Notes: generated by a model not told the origin, from the sequence alone. Shown: positions 7,793-17,426, counted from the first letter of the stretch. The stretch: DNA of 44,734 nt from an uncultured Acidimicrobiales bacterium (GCA_937958015.1 CALGOA010000027.1:1-44734); one strand, 5' to 3'. Made by a program: numbers and translations.

Positions 7793-9144
7793 CCGTCACC
7801 CCCGACGTAGAACCCGAAGACGTGATCGAGGACGGTCAGGCGCTGGGCGTCGATCCCGTGCTCCGTCAGCCCGATCCCGAGGGTGGTCAGCTGGACCGCC
7901 TGCCCCGGCGCGACGCCGTTTTGCGGATGAGCGAAGTGCAGGCTGCTGAGCAGGAGTTTGCTCCCCTGGCCGACGAGAACGATCAGACCATGCTCGTCAA
8001 TATGGGTCCGTCACATCCCAGTACCCACGGCGTGTTGCGGTTGATGCTGGAGATGGACGGCGAAACCGTACGTCGTTCCAAGCCGGTCATCGGTTACCTG
8101 CACACCGGCATGGAAAAGACCGGCGAGTCGCTCACCTTCATGCAGGGCTCCACCAACGTGACCCGCATGGATTATGCCGCACCGCTCTTCAACGAGCTGG
8201 TGTTCTCTCTGGCCACCGAGAAGCTGCTCGACGTTGAGATCCCCGAACGGGCGACCTGGATCCGCATGCTCATGTGTGAGATGAACCGGATCGCGTCGCA
8301 TCTGCTGTTCATGGCCACCAATGGCATGGACCTCGGTGCGGTTTCCATGATGATCTACGGCTGGCGCGAACGCGAGCAGGTGCTCCGGTTCCTCGAAAAG
8401 GTCACCGGCCTTCGCATGAACCACAACTACATCCGCCCCGGCGGAGTCGCAGCCGACCTCCCCGACGGCTGGCGCGACGATGTTCTTCAGCTGCTCGAAA
8501 TGTTGCCGCCCCGGCTGGAGGAGTACGACGTCCTCATGACCGGTCAGCCCATCTGGCGGGAACGGCTCCAGGGTGTTGGCACGCTCAGCCCCGACGAGGC
8601 GCTGGCGCTGTCGATCACCGGACCGGTCCTACGGTCCACCGGCATCGCCCGCGACATTCGCAAGGACGAGCCCTACCTGGCCTATGACCAGGTCGACTTC
8701 GATGTGCTCGTCGGAACCTATGGCGACTCCTACGACTGTTACGCCATTCGGCTGAACGAGATCCGCGAGTCGATTCGGATCGTGCATCAGATTCTGGATC
8801 AGATGCCCAAGGGCGACTACCGGGTGCAGGACACCAAGGTCACACCGCCACCGCGGGCCCGCATCGACGAATCGATGGAGGCGCTGATCCATCACTTCAA
8901 GATCTTCACCGAGGGTTTCAAGGTTCCCGAGGGTGAGGTGTACGTGGCCGTCGAGTCACCCCGTGGCGAACTGGGCTGCTACCTGGTGAGCGACGGTTCC
9001 CCCACGCCCTACCGCATGCATATTCGGGCTCCCAGCCTGGTGAACCTGCAGTCGTTGCCCCACAAGATGGCCGATGGTCTGGTCGCCGACGCCGTGGCGT
9101 CGATCTCCAGCGTCGACCCCATCATGGGCGAAGTCGACCGCTAA
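7789..9144 (+). CDS. nuoD: NADH-quinone oxidoreductase subunit D, set 1
   Basis: A 451-residue 49-kDa subunit that forms the quinone-binding cavity with NuoB. Motifs are MGPSHPSTHGVLR (near residue 70), GYLHTGMEKTGES, the RIASHLLF region and the C-terminal DPIMGEVDR. About 65 hydrophilic residues precede the conserved core, longer than usual. Translation is coupled to nuoC by a 4-bp overlap. The sequence type (GYLHTGMEK) differs from the second NuoD at the end of the window (GYMHRGYEK), so the two are not recent duplicates. It is the last gene of its run; the next gene downstream is on the opposite strand. Confidence 0.97.
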   Translation: MTVTPDVEPEDVIEDGQALGVDPVLRQPDPEGGQLDRLPRRDAVLRMSEVQAAEQEFAPLADENDQTMLVNMGPSHPSTHGVLRLMLEMDGETVRRSKPVIGYLHTGMEKTGESLTFMQGSTNVTRMDYAAPLFNELVFSLATEKLLDVEIPERATWIRMLMCEMNRIASHLLFMATNGMDLGAVSMMIYGWREREQVLRFLEKVTGLRMNHNYIRPGGVAADLPDGWRDDVLQLLEMLPPRLEEYDVLMTGQPIWRERLQGVGTLSPDEALALSITGPVLRSTGIARDIRKDEPYLAYDQVDFDVLVGTYGDSYDCYAIRLNEIRESIRIVHQILDQMPKGDYRVQDTKVTPPPRARIDESMEALIHHFKIFTEGFKVPEGEVYVAVESPRGELGCYLVSDGSPTPYRMHIRAPSLVNLQSLPHKMADGLVADAVASISSVDPIMGEVDR

Positions 9145-9201
9145 CCCCGCACTCGGGGCGCCTCCCTGCCCCACCCCGTCACCGCCGCGCCCCACAGCGG
9201 C

Positions 9202-9313
9202 TGCAAATTTCGTGTGGCACCCACATCCCTCGCAAACTTTGTGTCCCACCCACAGTCGTCGTGGGTCCGGCACGAAGTTTCCGCAGATTGTGGGTCTGGC
9301 ACGAAGTTTGGGC
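9202..9313. repeat. Four-unit inverted repeat between convergent genes (locus A)
   Basis: Four copies of a unit of about 24 bp: two direct (9202-9225, 9231-9254) then two inverted (9261-9285, 9289-9313). The core of the first is AAATTTCGTGTGGCACCCAC, and the inverted ones read AAACTTCGTGCC-GACCCAC on the other strand. Copies two and three can fold into a hairpin with loop AGTCGTC. It fills the gap between nuoD and the M20 gene, where it could serve as a two-way terminator. Related units occur at 23964-24308 and 28024-28128. Confidence 0.75.
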
Positions 9314-9322
9314 GGAGGCGGG

Positions 9323-10699
9323 TCAGTCCCAGAGGTTGTCGAGCACGTCGATCCATAGCTGGGTCGTGAGCTCGAGTGACTTCACGTCGATGCGTTCGTT
9401 GTGGCCGTGGAAGCGGTTCATGAAGTCGCCCAGCGAGACCTGTTGGCTCAAAAGGCCAGCGCCGTAGGCCGGGATGCCCCGATCCCGGAAGAAACGAGCG
9501 TCGGTTCCGCCGGTCACCAGGCTCGGGACTACCGCTGCGCCCGGGTATGCGTTCTGAATGGACGTTGTGAGTGCACTCCAGAGCGGCGTATCGGTCGGAC
9601 TGAACGGGGCACCGTCGTGCATGTCCTGATCCTCGAGAAGCGGCTTCACCTCGACCGAGCTGCGCAGGTCGTCGCCGATCAGTTGGTCGAGGATGGCGTC
9701 GACCTCGTCCTGGGTATCACCGGGGAGAATGCGTACATCGAGTTCGATCTCGGCGCGGTTGGCGATGGTGTTTACCTTGTCGCCAGCCGTCATCATGTTC
9801 GGCGAGAAGGTCTTGTGGCAGCAGGCGTGAAGGTTCCTCGCCATTTCGATCGGGAGGGAAGCCAGCGCATCGTCGATGCGGGCCGGGTCCATCAGTTTGG
9901 CTCGCAGGTCGTCCTCGATGCCCAAGGCCCGAAGTCGGTCCTCGAACACCTTGTCGAGGCGAGGCACCGGGCTGTACTCGCCGATTCGCTGCACCAGGGC
10001 CGCCGCTTTCAACAGTGCGTTGTCGGTTCCGAAGGGCATCGATCCGTGGCCGGGGGTCCCGTGCACAACGATCCGACGAAAGGCCCCGGTCTTCTCCCCG
10101 GCGGTGAGCAGGATGGTGGAGCCGTCCTCGGTGGGCGTGCCGCCGTATTCGGTCAGCACGTAGTCGCAAGCGATCGCGTCCCAGTTGTTCTGAATGATGT
10201 GGTCTGCACCGTAGACACCGCCGAATTCCTCATCGGCGACCGCGAAGAGAACAACGTCGCCGGCGTACTGCTTGCCCGATCGAACGATGTCCCGGAAGGC
10301 CACCGTCATCGACGCGGTGAGGTTGAGCATGTCGACCGCCCCACGGCCCCAAACCTCCTGCACACCCTCGCCGTTGGTGATCAGCTCACCGCCGAATGGA
10401 TCCTCGCGCCACCCGGACTCATCGACCGGCACCACGTCGGTATGCCCCATGAGACACAGCGCAGGGGCGTCGGGGTCGGTCCCGGGGTGTCGGGCGATGA
10501 CCGATGTGCGACCGGGAAGCACCTCGAAGGTCTCCATATCCACCCCGGTGCCCTCCAGTTCCCGAACCACCAGATCGGCGGTGCGAACCTCCTGTCCCGA
10601 CTCGGGAGTTCCGTGATTCACGCACTGGTTGCGGATCATCTGCTGCAGCAGTTCGACGGTTTCGTTCGTGCGGCGCTCGGTGTCGGTCAGCATCCCCAT
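9323..10699 (-). CDS. M20-family metallopeptidase/deacylase
   Basis: A 458-residue cytoplasmic two-metal hydrolase of the M20 family (ArgE/DapE/ACY1/CPG2 group). Metal and catalytic residues are in place: H86 and D88 in GHTDVVPVD, D123 in GRGAVDML, E157-E158 in ADEEFGG, and the C-terminal metal His in FHGHNERID. The GGTDARFF motif is also present. The start is the ATG at 10699; the frame is open upstream but that stretch is not protein-like. The exact substrate (acyl-amino acid or peptide) cannot be told. It lies inverted between nuoD and nuoE and so splits the first complex I gene set. Its 3' end faces nuoD across the repeats at 9202-9313. Confidence 0.92.
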   Translation of the reverse strand: MGMLTDTERRTNETVELLQQMIRNQCVNHGTPESGQEVRTADLVVRELEGTGVDMETFEVLPGRTSVIARHPGTDPDAPALCLMGHTDVVPVDESGWREDPFGGELITNGEGVQEVWGRGAVDMLNLTASMTVAFRDIVRSGKQYAGDVVLFAVADEEFGGVYGADHIIQNNWDAIACDYVLTEYGGTPTEDGSTILLTAGEKTGAFRRIVVHGTPGHGSMPFGTDNALLKAAALVQRIGEYSPVPRLDKVFEDRLRALGIEDDLRAKLMDPARIDDALASLPIEMARNLHACCHKTFSPNMMTAGDKVNTIANRAEIELDVRILPGDTQDEVDAILDQLIGDDLRSSVEVKPLLEDQDMHDGAPFSPTDTPLWSALTTSIQNAYPGAAVVPSLVTGGTDARFFRDRGIPAYGAGLLSQQVSLGDFMNRFHGHNERIDVKSLELTTQLWIDVLDNLWD

Positions 10700-10918
10700 T
10701 TCTAACCGAAACGGCCCTACCCAAGCGAATGCTCGGGTTGATCGATCGGCCCGGGGTGGGCACCGATGAGCGGGGTGTTTGGTGATCTGTCGTCGGGCCG
10801 ACACATACGGCTGAATTGGCGTTGGTGGAGCACGCGGATTGTGCTGGCGGAACGATTTTTGGGGGGTGGGTGCGTGGTTGCTCGTTCGCGCTGCGTATGC
10901 GCCTATCCTTAGGCCCGC
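10700..10918. other. Divergent promoter region between M20 gene and nuoE
   Basis: A 219-bp gap that must hold promoters for both genes. I see GATCGATC near 10740 and a small hairpin GCAC-GCGGATT-GTGC around 10828-10845. I see no clear -35/-10 pair for the M20 gene. The nuoE promoter is listed separately. Confidence 0.5.
10904..10909 (+). promoter_or_regulatory. Candidate -10 box for nuoE, leaderless
   Basis: TATCCT ends nine bases before the nuoE ATG (10919), and no Shine-Dalgarno sequence lies between them, so transcription may start at or next to the start codon. TTGCTC at 10878-10883 is a possible but distant -35 box (20-bp spacing). This independent promoter would be needed because the M20 gene separates nuoE from nuoD. 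Confidence 0.4.
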
Positions 10919-11533
10919 ATGTCTCGTTTGAACGAAGAAAACGTTGCGCTGGCGCACGAGATTATCTCCCGCTACCCGCGCAAGAAGAGCGCCCTCATCC
11001 CGCTGCTCCACGTGGCGCAGGAGCAGGAGGGACACGTGACGAACGAGGCGATGGAACACCTGGCCGAACTCGTCGGCGTCACCCCCGCCGAAGTGCTGGG
11101 AACCGCCAGCTTCTACGAGATGTTCAAGTTCGAACCGCAGGGCAAGTACATGGTGAACATCTGCACCAATATCTCCTGCCAGCTCGTGGGCGGCGAAGAA
11201 CTTCTGCACCATGCCGAGAAGACCCTCGGCGTGCGCCCCGGCGGCACCACCGAGGACGGCATGTTCACCCTCGAAGACGTCGAGTGCATGGCTGCCTGCA
11301 CCGAGGCCCCCTGCCTCCAGGTGAACTACCGACACGAGTACCGGCTGGACAACAGCGACTTCGACAAGCTCATCGCCGACCTCCGGGCTGGCAACCGTCC
11401 CGAGATTCCCGATCACGGAACCCTCGGCGCTGTCCGCCAACACATTCCCGCCGACCGAATGGCCGGAATCGAATCGCCCGAAACGGCCGGAACCCCGGCC
11501 TGGTTTGCGTCCCGTACGGCGCAAAGCAACTGA
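10919..11533 (+). CDS. nuoE: NADH-quinone oxidoreductase subunit E
   Basis: A 204-residue 24-kDa subunit with a thioredoxin-like 2Fe-2S domain (cluster N1a) in the NADH dehydrogenase module. The cluster Cys occur in the expected C-x4-C and C-x3-C pairs: CTNISC and CMAAC. The N-terminal helical part (HEIISRYPRKKSALIPLLHVAQEQEG) is typical. About 40 residues at the C-terminus exceed the usual end. No Shine-Dalgarno sequence precedes the ATG. It leads the nuoEFGHIJKLMN run. Confidence 0.96.
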   Translation: MSRLNEENVALAHEIISRYPRKKSALIPLLHVAQEQEGHVTNEAMEHLAELVGVTPAEVLGTASFYEMFKFEPQGKYMVNICTNISCQLVGGEELLHHAEKTLGVRPGGTTEDGMFTLEDVECMAACTEAPCLQVNYRHEYRLDNSDFDKLIADLRAGNRPEIPDHGTLGAVRQHIPADRMAGIESPETAGTPAWFASRTAQSN

Positions 11534-11558
11534 CCCGCCTCTTCGAAAGCACATCAGC

Positions 11559-12968
11559 ATGGCTACCAACGCTTATGTCCCGCACGCCGCCGGGTATGTA
11601 GATAACGAAGGCGTCAAGATCGTCTCCAGCCGGTTCCCGTACGAGGACAGCTACACCCTCGAACGTTCACTCGCCACCGGCGGCTACGAAGGCATGAAGA
11701 AGGCCCTTCGTATGGCTCCCGCCGACGTGGCGGCGCTGGTCAAGGACGCCGTATTGCTCGGTCGTGGTGGCGCAGGATTCCCGGCGGGAGTGAAGTGGGG
11801 GTTCATGCCTCCGGTGTGGCCGCGCTACCTGGTCGTGAACGGCGACGAGTCTGAACCGGGCACCTACAAGGATCGACTTCTGATGGAGCGGGATCCCCAC
11901 CAGCTGATCGAGGGCTGCATCATCGCGTGTTACGCCCTCGGGTTGAACACCTGCTTCCTGTACGTCCGGGGCGAGATGCCCGTCGCTCAGGAACGGATCG
12001 CCCAGGCCCTCAACGACGCCTACGACGCCGGCCTGGTCGGCAAAAACATCGACGGAACCGATGTGAGCATCGACATCGTCCTGCACTGGGGTGCTGGCGC
12101 GTACATCGTGGGCGAAGAGACCGCACTGATCGAAAGCCTCGAAGGCAACCGCGGTATGCCTCGACTGAAGCCGCCGTTCTTCCCCGCCGCCAAGGGCCTG
12201 TACCTCAAGCCCACGATCGTCAACAACGTCGAGACGTTGGCCAACCTGCCGTGGCTCATGATCAACGGATCCGAGGAGTACAAGAAGTACGGCTCGGAAC
12301 GTTCCCCCGGCACCCGAATGCTGGCGATCAGCGGCCACGTGAAACGCCCCGGTGTCTACGAGGTTGAGCAGGGCAAGGTCAGCTTCCGCGACCTGTTCTA
12401 CGGCGAGAACTACTGCGGCGGTATCACCGACGACAACGATCTGAAGATGTTCATTCCCGGCGGCGGCTCGGCCCCGTGGTTCTTCGAAGAGCAACTCGAC
12501 GTGCTGCTCGAAGCCAGCGAGGTGGGACCGGCCGGTTCGATGCTCGGCTCGGGAGCCATCGTGGTGATGGACGAAACCACCGATGCGGTTCGGGCCTGCC
12601 TACGGGTCGTTCGATTCTTTGCTCGCGAGAGCTGTGGCAAGTGCACCCCGTGTCGCGAGGGAACCACCTGGGAAGAGAAGGTTCTGCAGCGGATCCTCGA
12701 CGGTCATGGTCGCCCCGAAGACATCGACCTGCTGCTCGAGATCGGGGCCAATATCAGCCCCGGCGTCTATCCGGTTGCAGCCCATCCCGACAGCGGCCTC
12801 GAGGCGGTACCGTTTCCGCCGAAACAGACCACGATTTGTCCGCTTGGGCCCAGTTCGGTCGCACCGATTACCAGTGCGATCCGCCGGTTCCGAAGCGAGT
12901 TTGAAGCCAAGATCGCCAACGGATCAGCGTCCGAGGAGACCCACGAGTTGTCAGGAACATCGGCATGA
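11559..12968 (+). CDS. nuoF: NADH-quinone oxidoreductase subunit F
   Basis: A 469-residue 51-kDa subunit that oxidises NADH using FMN and passes electrons to cluster N3. LLGRGGAGFPAGVKWGF is the glycine-rich nucleotide-binding motif, and the N3 ligands are in ESCGKCTPCREGT plus a Cys in TTICPLGPSS. I chose the ATG at 11559. An upstream in-frame start at 11505 would add residues that overlap the end of nuoE and do not look conserved. The stop overlaps nuoG by 4 bp. Confidence 0.95.
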   Translation: MATNAYVPHAAGYVDNEGVKIVSSRFPYEDSYTLERSLATGGYEGMKKALRMAPADVAALVKDAVLLGRGGAGFPAGVKWGFMPPVWPRYLVVNGDESEPGTYKDRLLMERDPHQLIEGCIIACYALGLNTCFLYVRGEMPVAQERIAQALNDAYDAGLVGKNIDGTDVSIDIVLHWGAGAYIVGEETALIESLEGNRGMPRLKPPFFPAAKGLYLKPTIVNNVETLANLPWLMINGSEEYKKYGSERSPGTRMLAISGHVKRPGVYEVEQGKVSFRDLFYGENYCGGITDDNDLKMFIPGGGSAPWFFEEQLDVLLEASEVGPAGSMLGSGAIVVMDETTDAVRACLRVVRFFARESCGKCTPCREGTTWEEKVLQRILDGHGRPEDIDLLLEIGANISPGVYPVAAHPDSGLEAVPFPPKQTTICPLGPSSVAPITSAIRRFRSEFEAKIANGSASEETHELSGTSA

Positions 12969-15454
12969 CAGCAACCGAGAACACCGAACCTGAGTCACCC
13001 GAGGTCGACCCCGGTGTTCCGTTCACCCTCAATGGCGTCGAACTGCACGCCAACGAAGGTGAATTGCTGATCAGCGCCGCCGAACGCCACGGCGTTCACA
13101 TCCCGCACTTCTGCTACCACCCCCGGATGACCCCGGTCGGGATGTGCCGCATGTGTCTGGTCGAGGTCGACGGTGGCCGTGGGCCCAGTTTGCAACCGTC
13201 GTGCATGTTGCCGGTCACGCCGAACATGATCGTAAATACCGAGTCCGAGCCCACCACCAAGGCTCAGGATGGCGTGCTGGAACTGCTCCTGATCAACCAC
13301 CCGCTCGACTGCCCGGTGTGTGACAAAGGCGGCGAGTGCCCGCTCCAGGACAATGCCTACGCGTTCGGCCCTGGAGAATCCCGATTCGTCGAAGAGAAAC
13401 GCCACTACGAAAAGCCGATCCCGATCAGCGACCTCGTCTACCTCGACCGTGAACGCTGCATCCTGTGCGACCGGTGCACCCGGTTCGCTGATGAGGTCGC
13501 AGGCGACCCGCTGATCCACTTCATCGATCGTGGATCCCAGACACAGGTCAACACGTTCCCCGAGCACGAGTTCTCCAGCTATTTCAGCGGCAACACGGTG
13601 CAGATCTGCCCGGTCGGTGCCCTCACCGCTCAACCGTACCGTTTCGCTGCTCGCCCGTGGGATTTGTCCGAAACCGAGTCGACCAGCATGGTTGACAGCA
13701 CCGGCGCCCGCGTCGCCCTTCACTCCAGCCAGAACCGGCTGGTCCGGATTCAGGGCGTCGATTCCGAGGCCACAAACTGGGGTTGGCTCTCCGATAAGGA
13801 ACGGTTTATCTACGAAGCGACCGACTCTCCCGATCGCATCACCGAACCACTGGTTCGTGACGGCAGTGGCGAACCGGTTCGTACCCGCTGGAACAGCGCC
13901 ATCAAGAAGGCGGTCGAAGCGCTCACCACCGCGTCGGACCCGCGTCGAATCGGTGTGATCGGCGGAGCTCGCCTGACGCTCGAAAGCCAGTATGCGTGGG
14001 CCAAACTTCTCAAGGGTTTGGGCGCGATCGACAACATCGACGCACAGCTCGGCGACGGACTACCGGCCGATGTGGTCATGGGACTTCCCAAGGCCACGAT
14101 CGCGTCGGCGTGTGCGCCAGGCGGTGTCGTTGTACTTCTCGGAGCTGATCCGAAAGAGGAACTTCCGACCCTGTACCTGCGGCTGCGTCATGCGGTGCAA
14201 TCCGATGGTGTGTCGCTCATCGAGATGTCGCCGCGCCAGACGTCGTTTGGCGCCAGCGTGGCGGCCCGGCTCAATCCTCTGCCGGGTTCGGCCGGTCAGA
14301 TCGCCTCTGCGCTCGCCGATGGAATGGTCGGCACCAGCATCGGTGGCATCTCATCGGGCGAACTCACCACGGCCCACGAACTGCTCACTTCGGACCGGCC
14401 GGTCACGATCATCGTTGGCCGCGGCAACCTGGCCGAATCGGCCGACGTTGTCGTTTCCGCCATCGCTGCACTGCGCCGGCTGGTTCCGAACGCCACCTTC
14501 CTCACCGCATTGCGGCGCGGCAACATCCATGGCGCCCTCGAAATGGGCCTCACCCCGGGGTACCTGCCCGGTGGCCGCCCGCTTGGAACCGCCCTCGCTG
14601 GCTGGGAGATGGCCCCGCCCTCGGCTGGCCTCGACGCGGAGGGAATCCTCCGGGCCGCCGCTCAGGGTTCGCTCGACACCCTCGTGCTGCTGGGCGCCGA
14701 CCCGCTGCGCGATTTCCCCGACCACACCCTGGCCGCCGCAGCATTCGAGCGGGTGGGCACCGTGATTTCGATCGATTCCTTCCTGACCGCCAGCACCGAC
14801 CGTGCCGACGTGATCCTGCCGGCCGCCATGTTTGGTGAGGTCGACGGCACGTTCATGAACCTCGAAGGGCGGATCTCGCCCGTCCAGGCCAAGGTCACCT
14901 CACCCGGTCAGGCGTGGCCCGACTGGATGATCGCAGCCGAGTTCGCTCAGGCCGCCGGTGGCGATCTTGGATTTGGCACCCTCGCCGAGGTTCGTGCCGA
15001 CATCTCCGCGTCGGTGCCCGCCTTTGCCGATGTTGATTGGGAGACCGAAGGAGCCTCCAGCGACGGTTCGGTCGTCGAAACCGGCGGATCGATCGAATTG
15101 AGCCTGACCGAAACCGCACCGATCCCACCGGCCGACGACTACGGTCTGCGATTGGTGGTTGACCGCAAACTCTGGGACAACGGCACGATGATTTCCTCCT
15201 CAGCGTCGCTGGGAGATCTTGTCGACGACGCGGTGCTAACCCTCGCACCCGCCGACCTCGAACGCCTCGGCGGCCAATCGGGCCAGGAGGCTCAGGTGAG
15301 CATCGCCGGTGGCGACAGCCACCCCATCGTGGTGAAGGCCGACGGCCGCATCCGGCCCGGCGTGGCCCACATTCCGTTTGGTGTCAACGGCGTTCAGGCT
15401 CAGGAGCTGCTCACCGCCGGTGAACCGGTGGTCGATGTGAGGGTCCAGGTATGA
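12965..15454 (+). CDS. nuoG: NADH-quinone oxidoreductase subunit G
   Basis: An 829-residue 75-kDa subunit. The N-terminal ferredoxin-like domain carries cluster N1b (CYHPRMTPVGMCRMC). It is followed by the His/Cys-ligated N5 motif (CPVCDKGGECPLQD), the N4 motif (CILCDRCTRF) with its distant CPVGALT, and a long molybdopterin-oxidoreductase-like domain (from about residue 230) without evidence of a working Mo site. Length is within the family range. It is coupled to nuoF and nuoH by 4-bp overlaps. Confidence 0.96.
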   Translation: MTATENTEPESPEVDPGVPFTLNGVELHANEGELLISAAERHGVHIPHFCYHPRMTPVGMCRMCLVEVDGGRGPSLQPSCMLPVTPNMIVNTESEPTTKAQDGVLELLLINHPLDCPVCDKGGECPLQDNAYAFGPGESRFVEEKRHYEKPIPISDLVYLDRERCILCDRCTRFADEVAGDPLIHFIDRGSQTQVNTFPEHEFSSYFSGNTVQICPVGALTAQPYRFAARPWDLSETESTSMVDSTGARVALHSSQNRLVRIQGVDSEATNWGWLSDKERFIYEATDSPDRITEPLVRDGSGEPVRTRWNSAIKKAVEALTTASDPRRIGVIGGARLTLESQYAWAKLLKGLGAIDNIDAQLGDGLPADVVMGLPKATIASACAPGGVVVLLGADPKEELPTLYLRLRHAVQSDGVSLIEMSPRQTSFGASVAARLNPLPGSAGQIASALADGMVGTSIGGISSGELTTAHELLTSDRPVTIIVGRGNLAESADVVVSAIAALRRLVPNATFLTALRRGNIHGALEMGLTPGYLPGGRPLGTALAGWEMAPPSAGLDAEGILRAAAQGSLDTLVLLGADPLRDFPDHTLAAAAFERVGTVISIDSFLTASTDRADVILPAAMFGEVDGTFMNLEGRISPVQAKVTSPGQAWPDWMIAAEFAQAAGGDLGFGTLAEVRADISASVPAFADVDWETEGASSDGSVVETGGSIELSLTETAPIPPADDYGLRLVVDRKLWDNGTMISSSASLGDLVDDAVLTLAPADLERLGGQSGQEAQVSIAGGDSHPIVVKADGRIRPGVAHIPFGVNGVQAQELLTAGEPVVDVRVQV

Positions 15455-16740
15455 GATCGCTGGCCTTCCAGGCCGCCCAGGCCCAGGTCGTAGGTGACCC
15501 CTACCTCAGCGATGGGGTCGACTTCGGCGACATCGTGCTGGCGATCGTGAAGGCCATCATTGCGTTCGTCATCTGTCTGGTGGCCACCATGCTGATGGTC
15601 TGGTTCGAGCGCAAGGTCGTCTCACGACTGCAGAACCGAATCGGACCGAACGTGTCGGGCCCGTTCGGACTCCTTCAGACGCTCTTCGACGGCATCAAAC
15701 TGTTCTTTAAGGAAGACAACATCCCGGCCGAGGCCGATCGTTTCGTCTTCAAATTGGCGCCGTATCTCGCCCTGCTGCCTGCGTTCCTCACCTTCACCAT
15801 CATCCCGATCGGTGGCGACTTCAACGACGGCAAGAACGGCTCGGTCACAATCTTCGGACGCGAAACGTTCCTGCAGGTTGCCGACGTGCCCGTCGGTGTT
15901 CTGTTCTTCCTCGCCATGAGTTCGCTCGGTATCTACGGCGTCATGCTGGCCGGTTGGGCTTCGGGTTCGAAGTATCCGTTGCTCGGTTCGGTTCGAGCCT
16001 CGGCTCAGGCCATCAGCTACGAAGCAGCGCTGGGACTGGCCCTGGCCGCCGTGATCCTCGTGACCGGCGGTCTCAGCATGAACCAGATCGTGCAGACCCA
16101 GGCTGGTGCTGGCTTCGGCGGGATCATCCCGAACTTCAACATCATCGTCACCGGCTTCATCCCGTTCGCCGTCTTCATCATCGCCGGCACGGCGGAATTG
16201 AACCGGCCGCCGTTCGACCTGGTCGAGGCCGAACAGGAACTGGTCGGCGGGTTCCACACTGAGTATTCCGGCATCCGATTCGCGCTGTTCTTCCTGGCCG
16301 AGTTCATGAACACGGTCACCGTCGGAGCGATCATCGTGACCCTCTTCCTGGGCGGACCGGCCGGTCCCGCCTTCCTCGGTGAGACCCTCGGTTGGTTCAC
16401 CGGCTTCATCTGGTTCTTCTCGAAGCTGCTGGTTTTCCTGTTCATCTTCGTGTGGTTCCGGGCCACGCTGCCCCGATTCCGATACGACCAGTTGATGGAC
16501 CTCGGCTGGAAGCTACTGATCCCGCTGTCGCTGGCATGGCTGCTGGTGCTGGCTGGCATCCGTGTGGCTCGCAACGACGGCCTCAACATCCTCGATAGCG
16601 CCCAGGCCGACACCATCTTGGTGATCGTCGCCTCCTTCGCCATCCTGCTCGTGGGTATGGGTCTGCTCCGGGCCGCAATCAACAACGCTCGGCGTGAGCG
16701 TCTTCTCGCCGCCGGGCTCGATCCGCGAGAGGTCGCCTGA
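15451..16740 (+). CDS. nuoH: NADH-quinone oxidoreductase subunit H
   Basis: A 429-residue, eight-helix membrane subunit that joins the peripheral arm to the membrane arm and closes the quinone chamber. Visible signatures are WFERKVVSRLQNRIGPN (first cytosolic loop), LFFKEDNIPAEAD, GWASGSKYPLLGSVRA, and AELNRPPFDLVEAEQELVGGFHTEY with the acidic residues of the E-channel. The length fits actinobacterial homologues, including a helix after the core. The start overlaps nuoG by ATGA; the end overlaps nuoI by one base. Confidence 0.97.
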   Translation: MRSLAFQAAQAQVVGDPYLSDGVDFGDIVLAIVKAIIAFVICLVATMLMVWFERKVVSRLQNRIGPNVSGPFGLLQTLFDGIKLFFKEDNIPAEADRFVFKLAPYLALLPAFLTFTIIPIGGDFNDGKNGSVTIFGRETFLQVADVPVGVLFFLAMSSLGIYGVMLAGWASGSKYPLLGSVRASAQAISYEAALGLALAAVILVTGGLSMNQIVQTQAGAGFGGIIPNFNIIVTGFIPFAVFIIAGTAELNRPPFDLVEAEQELVGGFHTEYSGIRFALFFLAEFMNTVTVGAIIVTLFLGGPAGPAFLGETLGWFTGFIWFFSKLLVFLFIFVWFRATLPRFRYDQLMDLGWKLLIPLSLAWLLVLAGIRVARNDGLNILDSAQADTILVIVASFAILLVGMGLLRAAINNARRERLLAAGLDPREVA

Positions 16741-17426
16741 TGGGATACTTCGAAGGTTTCGGCGTCACGTTGAAGAAGTGGGGCGAGGGCGTCACCACCA
16801 AGGAATACCGGGGCGGTCGAACCAACCGCAAGGGCGAGATCAGCTCCAAAGACCAGAAGGCTCCGAAGCCCGAACGCGTGCACGGACGCCACGTTCTGAA
16901 CAAGTACGAAGATGGCATGGAGAAGTGCATCGGCTGTGAGCTGTGTGCTGGCGTCTGTCCCGCCAACTGCATCTACGTCCGGGGCAAGGACAACCCGGTC
17001 GACGATCCCAAGAGCCCCGGCGAACGGTTCGGGTACGTCTATGAGATCAACTATCTGCGGTGCATCCACTGCGACATGTGCGTTGAAGCCTGCCCCACCG
17101 AGGCGATCACCGAGTCGAAACTGTTCGAGTTCTCCTTCACCAATCGCTCTGATGCCATCTACACCAAGGATGAACTGCTGGTGGATGACAAGGGCATGCC
17201 CCAGCACCTTCCGTGGGAAGACTGGCGCCCGGGTGAGGACCAACACACCTCGGGCTGGATGCGGGCCACGGCACCCTCGGGCAAGGCCAGCTACCTCGGT
17301 ACCGGGTGGAGCGGCGAACTGGGTTATGGCGTCCGCGAGGGCGATCTACCCCAGGACGAAAAGGACGCCAGCGTCCGTGACCACGTAACGGTGGACGAAC
17401 ACGACGATCACGGGGATCACCACTAA
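16740..17426 (+). CDS. nuoI: NADH-quinone oxidoreductase subunit I
   Basis: A 228-residue subunit with two 4Fe-4S motifs for clusters N6a and N6b: CIGCELCAGVCPANC and CIHCDMCVEACPTEA. These carry electrons towards NuoB. The C-terminal 60 residues are hydrophilic and end in a His/Asp-rich run (DEHDDHGDHH). That run is not needed for cluster binding and could bind a metal ion (inference). One-base overlaps with nuoH and nuoJ show tight coupling. Confidence 0.96.
   Translation: MGYFEGFGVTLKKWGEGVTTKEYRGGRTNRKGEISSKDQKAPKPERVHGRHVLNKYEDGMEKCIGCELCAGVCPANCIYVRGKDNPVDDPKSPGERFGYVYEINYLRCIHCDMCVEACPTEAITESKLFEFSFTNRSDAIYTKDELLVDDKGMPQHLPWEDWRPGEDQHTSGWMRATAPSGKASYLGTGWSGELGYGVREGDLPQDEKDASVRDHVTVDEHDDHGDHH

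Noticed and set aside
9401..10705. Long open frame on the plus strand opposite the M20 peptidase gene
   Set aside because: It mirrors the M20 gene, lacks family features and has no ribosome-binding site; the minus-strand protein has all catalytic motifs.
10700..11569. N-terminal extension of the M20 peptidase to 11569
   Set aside because: It would overlap nuoE on the opposite strand, and the translated stretch is not protein-like; the ATG at 10699 fits the family length.
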